Assembly (NCBI GenBank): GCA_002340255.1
Contig: DDLS01000029.1
Span: 1-15,193 of the forward strand
DNA: 15,193 bases
Direction of reading: 5' to 3'
Source: Cyanobacteria bacterium UBA2566
GTDB lineage: Bacteria > Cyanobacteriota > Cyanobacteriia > Cyanobacteriales > Desertifilaceae
Shown here: positions 13,251 to 15,193 of the stretch, one piece after another
Layout of the letters: every line of letters begins with the position of its first letter
Numbering within the stretch: position 1 is the first letter of the stretch
Notes under the pieces: generated by a model
Databases searched by the model: none
What the model was told of the DNA's origin: nothing
What the model saw: the letters and a program-made list of their open reading frames with translations, nothing else
Program-made: the position numbers and the translations under genes

Positions 13251-13637
13251 CTAGAATTGAATCCGCTTAGACAGTAATTGCTCCTCTAGAGCAGCAATGC
13301 GATTATAAGCAGCGGTCAGTTGTGCAGTTAAGCGCTGCACTTGCAGTTCAGGAGATAAATATGCATCTGACCGGGATTCAGATATCTCACGACGGTTATC
13401 ATAATCATCATCAACTAATACATCTTTATGATCCCAAATGGGGAGATCGGATAACTCATGAGTATAGGAATGATTACTACTACCCCGTTCTGGCAGATGA
13501 GTCTCTTCTGCTCGGAGATGGCTCGACCCAGGTTGAGATTCTAGCAAAGAGAATTTAGAATTAAGCCGTTCAATCGAATGGGACATGCTTTCTATTTTTT
13601 CCATCAGCATCATAATTTGGGTTTCCAAGATTTCCAT
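13251..13637 (-). CDS. Small coiled-coil protein of unknown function
   Basis: I do not recognise this 128-residue protein. It has two amphipathic helices, 1-33 (MEILETQIMMLMEKIESMSH, then SIERLNSKF) and about 95-128 (ELQVQRLTAQLTAAYNRIAALEEQLLSKRIQF), both with heptad-like leucines, joined by a polar Ser/Asp/His-rich linker that contains DLPIWDHKDVLVDDDYD. That pattern suggests an oligomerising or adaptor protein without enzymatic motifs. The start at 13637 has GGAG about 6-9 bases upstream on the minus strand, which supports a real gene, as does the ordered helix-linker-helix composition. It lies between the CobT-like gene (convergent) and a solute-binding protein gene (divergent). No link to either is evident. 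Confidence 0.65.
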   Translation of the reverse strand: MEILETQIMMLMEKIESMSHSIERLNSKFSLLESQPGSSHLRAEETHLPERGSSNHSYTHELSDLPIWDHKDVLVDDDYDNRREISESRSDAYLSPELQVQRLTAQLTAAYNRIAALEEQLLSKRIQF

Positions 13638-13771
13638 AGGGGACTCCAGAAGTTACAGATGAGGATTGTTCTCTACGATTTTAGATAGGCTTTGACAAGA
13701 TTCTTGATTTATTTTTGAATCATTTAACTTTTAGTAAAAACTGTAAATAAATACTTAACATTTTCTCAGTT

Positions 13772-14932
13772 ATGGATCGTCGAAGATTTTTGTCGGGAAG
13801 CCTGAAAACCGCCACTTTAGCACTATCGAGCCTATCATTGTCCTCAGTCTTGACTACGGGATGCAGTCCCACTGCCAGCTTAAAGATTTCTATTCTCAAG
13901 GGATCGATTCCAGCGACGTTAATCAATGAACTCAAAAAGGGACTACCGGAGAGTGTGAGTTTAGAAGCGATTCCGGTTAGTCAACTCGATCTCCTGTTTC
14001 AATCTCTGAAGCGAGAACCCAAGAATTCTGAGAATTCGCTATGGAGAAGTTTAGCTTTTTGGCAAACGGCTCCCTCTGCTCCGGATCTGGTGACGCTTGG
14101 AGATGTTTGGTTAAGGGAGGCGATCTCCAATCAACTCATTCAACCCATCGATACCTCTTTGCTCTCTTGGGATCAATTACCTAAAAGTTGGCAGAGCTTA
14201 GTAATGCGCGATCGCCAAGGGAATCTCGATCCGAATGGGGAAGTTTGGGGAGTGCCCTACAGTTGGGGAACCACGGCGATCGTGTATCGACCAGATCAAT
14301 TTAAATCCCTCGGTTGGGAACCCACAGATTGGTCAGATTTGTGGCGAGAAGAATTGCAAGGTCAAATTTCCTTACTCAATCAACCCAGAGAAGTGATTGG
14401 TTTAACCTTAAAATCCCTCGGTTATTCCTATAACACTCCCGATTTAGAAACCATTCCTGAATTACTTCCAACCCTAAAACAACTCAATCGCCAAGTTAAA
14501 TTTTATAGCTCCGACCAATATTTACAACCTCTAATTGAAGGAGATTCTTGGTTAGCTCTCGGATGGTCAACAGATATTCTATCGATCTTAAATCAGTACA
14601 AACTTAAAGCTATTATTCCCCAATCTGGAACTGCACTGTGGGCGAATATTTGGGTCAGTCCTAAGCTAAGTCCTAAGAACTCCGGTATTCAGGAATGGAT
14701 GAACCAGTTTTTAAACTCGGATTTAGCCCTCAAACTCTCCCAATTTACCGATACCGCTTCACCTCTATTAATTACTACGAACCGCGATAGTTTACCTGCA
14801 TCGATCTTTCAATCTGGAGTGAAGTTCCCCGATCCTAGCATTTTTGCCAATAGTGAATTTCTCTTACCCCTCTCGGAGCAAACTCAGCAGAGCTATACAC
14901 AACTTTGGAAACAGATGCGGAGTAATGAATAA
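13772..14932 (+). CDS. Tat-exported extracellular solute-binding protein, PotD/spermidine-putrescine type
   Basis: The 386-residue protein begins with a twin-arginine signal (DRRRFLSGSLK, 2-12), a hydrophobic stretch and a Cys at 31 (VLTTGC). This suggests export folded through Tat, then possibly lipid anchoring, though the -3 residue of the lipobox is Thr rather than Leu. The mature part follows the type-2 periplasmic binding fold: APDLVTLGDVWLREAISNQLIQPID (88-112), EVWGVPYSWGTTAIVYRPDQF (157-177), WSDLWREELQGQISLLNQPREV (187-208), and LALGWSTDIL (262-271). These are the blocks of ABC polyamine/iron-type binding proteins. The substrate is uncertain. No permease or ATPase gene is seen in the window on either side. 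The upstream spacer is AT-rich (13638-13771), and the ATG at 13772 has no strong ribosome-binding site. Confidence 0.83.
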   Translation: MDRRRFLSGSLKTATLALSSLSLSSVLTTGCSPTASLKISILKGSIPATLINELKKGLPESVSLEAIPVSQLDLLFQSLKREPKNSENSLWRSLAFWQTAPSAPDLVTLGDVWLREAISNQLIQPIDTSLLSWDQLPKSWQSLVMRDRQGNLDPNGEVWGVPYSWGTTAIVYRPDQFKSLGWEPTDWSDLWREELQGQISLLNQPREVIGLTLKSLGYSYNTPDLETIPELLPTLKQLNRQVKFYSSDQYLQPLIEGDSWLALGWSTDILSILNQYKLKAIIPQSGTALWANIWVSPKLSPKNSGIQEWMNQFLNSDLALKLSQFTDTASPLLITTNRDSLPASIFQSGVKFPDPSIFANSEFLLPLSEQTQQSYTQLWKQMRSNE

Positions 14933-14950
14933 TTGTTAATTGATACTACC

Positions 14951-14963
14951 AGCGCGAGGCGCT
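14951..14963. repeat. Small GC palindrome, copy 1
   Basis: AGCGC-GAG-GCGCT forms a perfect 5-bp stem with a 3-base loop. Related copies lie at about 15004-15020 and 15165-15180. No U-run follows directly, so it is not a clear terminator for the solute-binding protein gene. Confidence 0.55.
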
Positions 14964-15003
14964 CTAAAGTTCATGCAGAATAACCTTCTTTTTTTCAAGC
15001 GAT

Positions 15004-15020
15004 ACAGCGCAAAGCGCTGT
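15004..15020. repeat. Small GC palindrome, copy 2
   Basis: ACAGCGC-AAA-GCGCTGT is a perfect 7-bp inverted repeat around a 3-base loop, the strongest of the three AGCGC-N3-GCGCT hairpins at the right edge. Confidence 0.65.
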
Positions 15021-15046
15021 AACGGAGTACAGTCTCATTGAGATCG

Positions 15047-15130
15047 GTCATTGCGAAGGTCACGCAAGTGGAATGAAGCAATCGCAAAATCCCCCAATCT
15101 TGGCGATTGCTTCCCTGCGGTCGCAATGAC
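15047..15130. repeat. REP/MITE-like 84-bp palindromic element
   Basis: The ends GTCATTGCGA (15047-15056) and TCGCAATGAC (15121-15130) are perfect 10-bp inverted repeats. Inside them GAAGCAATCGC (15075-15085) and GCGATTGCTTC (15103-15113) pair perfectly over 11 bp. The whole would fold into one long interrupted hairpin. GTCATTGCGA...GAAGCAATCGC is the wording of a widely dispersed bacterial extragenic palindrome. It contains no gene and could be mobilised in trans by a transposase not seen here. Confidence 0.7.
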
Positions 15131-15164
15131 AACTCACATCTACGATCAACAATGTACCTCATAG

Positions 15165-15180
15165 CAGCGCTTCGCGCTGT
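15165..15180. repeat. Small GC palindrome, copy 3
   Basis: CAGCGC-TTC-GCGCTG (within AGCAGCGCTTCGCGCTGT) forms a 6-bp stem with a 3-base loop. It flanks the 84-bp element on the right, with copy 2 on its left. Confidence 0.55.
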
Positions 15181-15193
15181 ATCTGGCTGAAGG

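Overview
This 15.2 kb window looks like the chromosome of a cyanobacterium, probably a filamentous non-heterocystous one. The main evidence is a phycobilisome rod-linker gene, a close match to the cyanobacterial plastoquinone/tocopherol methyltransferase, a UPF0284/CobT-type corrinoid gene, a Uma2-family gene, at least 17 perfect copies of the HIP1 octamer GCGATCGC (counted by eye), and heptanucleotide tandem repeats between genes. No rRNA, tRNA, CRISPR array or prophage was seen.

Left edge (1-235): the last codons of a probable TnpB gene, followed by a structured IS200/IS605-type right end that could serve as an omega (guide) RNA. Next (236-2178) come the two membrane subunits of a TRAP transporter, DctQ and DctM, with no binding-protein gene in view. 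A convergent spacer carries a 13-bp tandem duplication and a near-perfect inverted repeat. It leads to an unusual phycobilisome linker on the minus strand (2298-3314): a CpcC-like linker domain whose expected C-terminal CpcD domain is replaced by a coiled coil with an internal duplication. Divergent from it is the MPBQ/MSBQ methyltransferase of plastoquinone/vitamin E synthesis, followed by a PHP-domain phosphoesterase. A Uma2-type nuclease-like gene lies convergent to these.

The central 4.2 kb (6216-10399, minus strand) is a compact two-gene unit. It encodes an 888-residue protein (helical head, very acidic low-complexity middle, about eleven short D-x-[LVM]-F-E-G-like motifs) and, 8 bases downstream, a 502-residue Hsp70/actin-fold ATPase without the usual Hsp70 substrate domain. 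This is the best candidate for an undescribed system: an ATPase plus a long multivalent partner.

Divergent from that unit (10678-13185) is a plus-strand series: a CRP/FNR regulator with the cAMP-contact Glu and Arg-Ser preserved, a DUF2232 multi-pass membrane protein, and a CobT-like protein. Heptamer repeats sit directly at or after the stop codon of each. The right part holds a small coiled-coil orphan (minus strand), a Tat-type periplasmic solute-binding protein of the PotD kind, and a terminal spacer with three small GC palindromes and an 84-bp REP/MITE-like inverted repeat.
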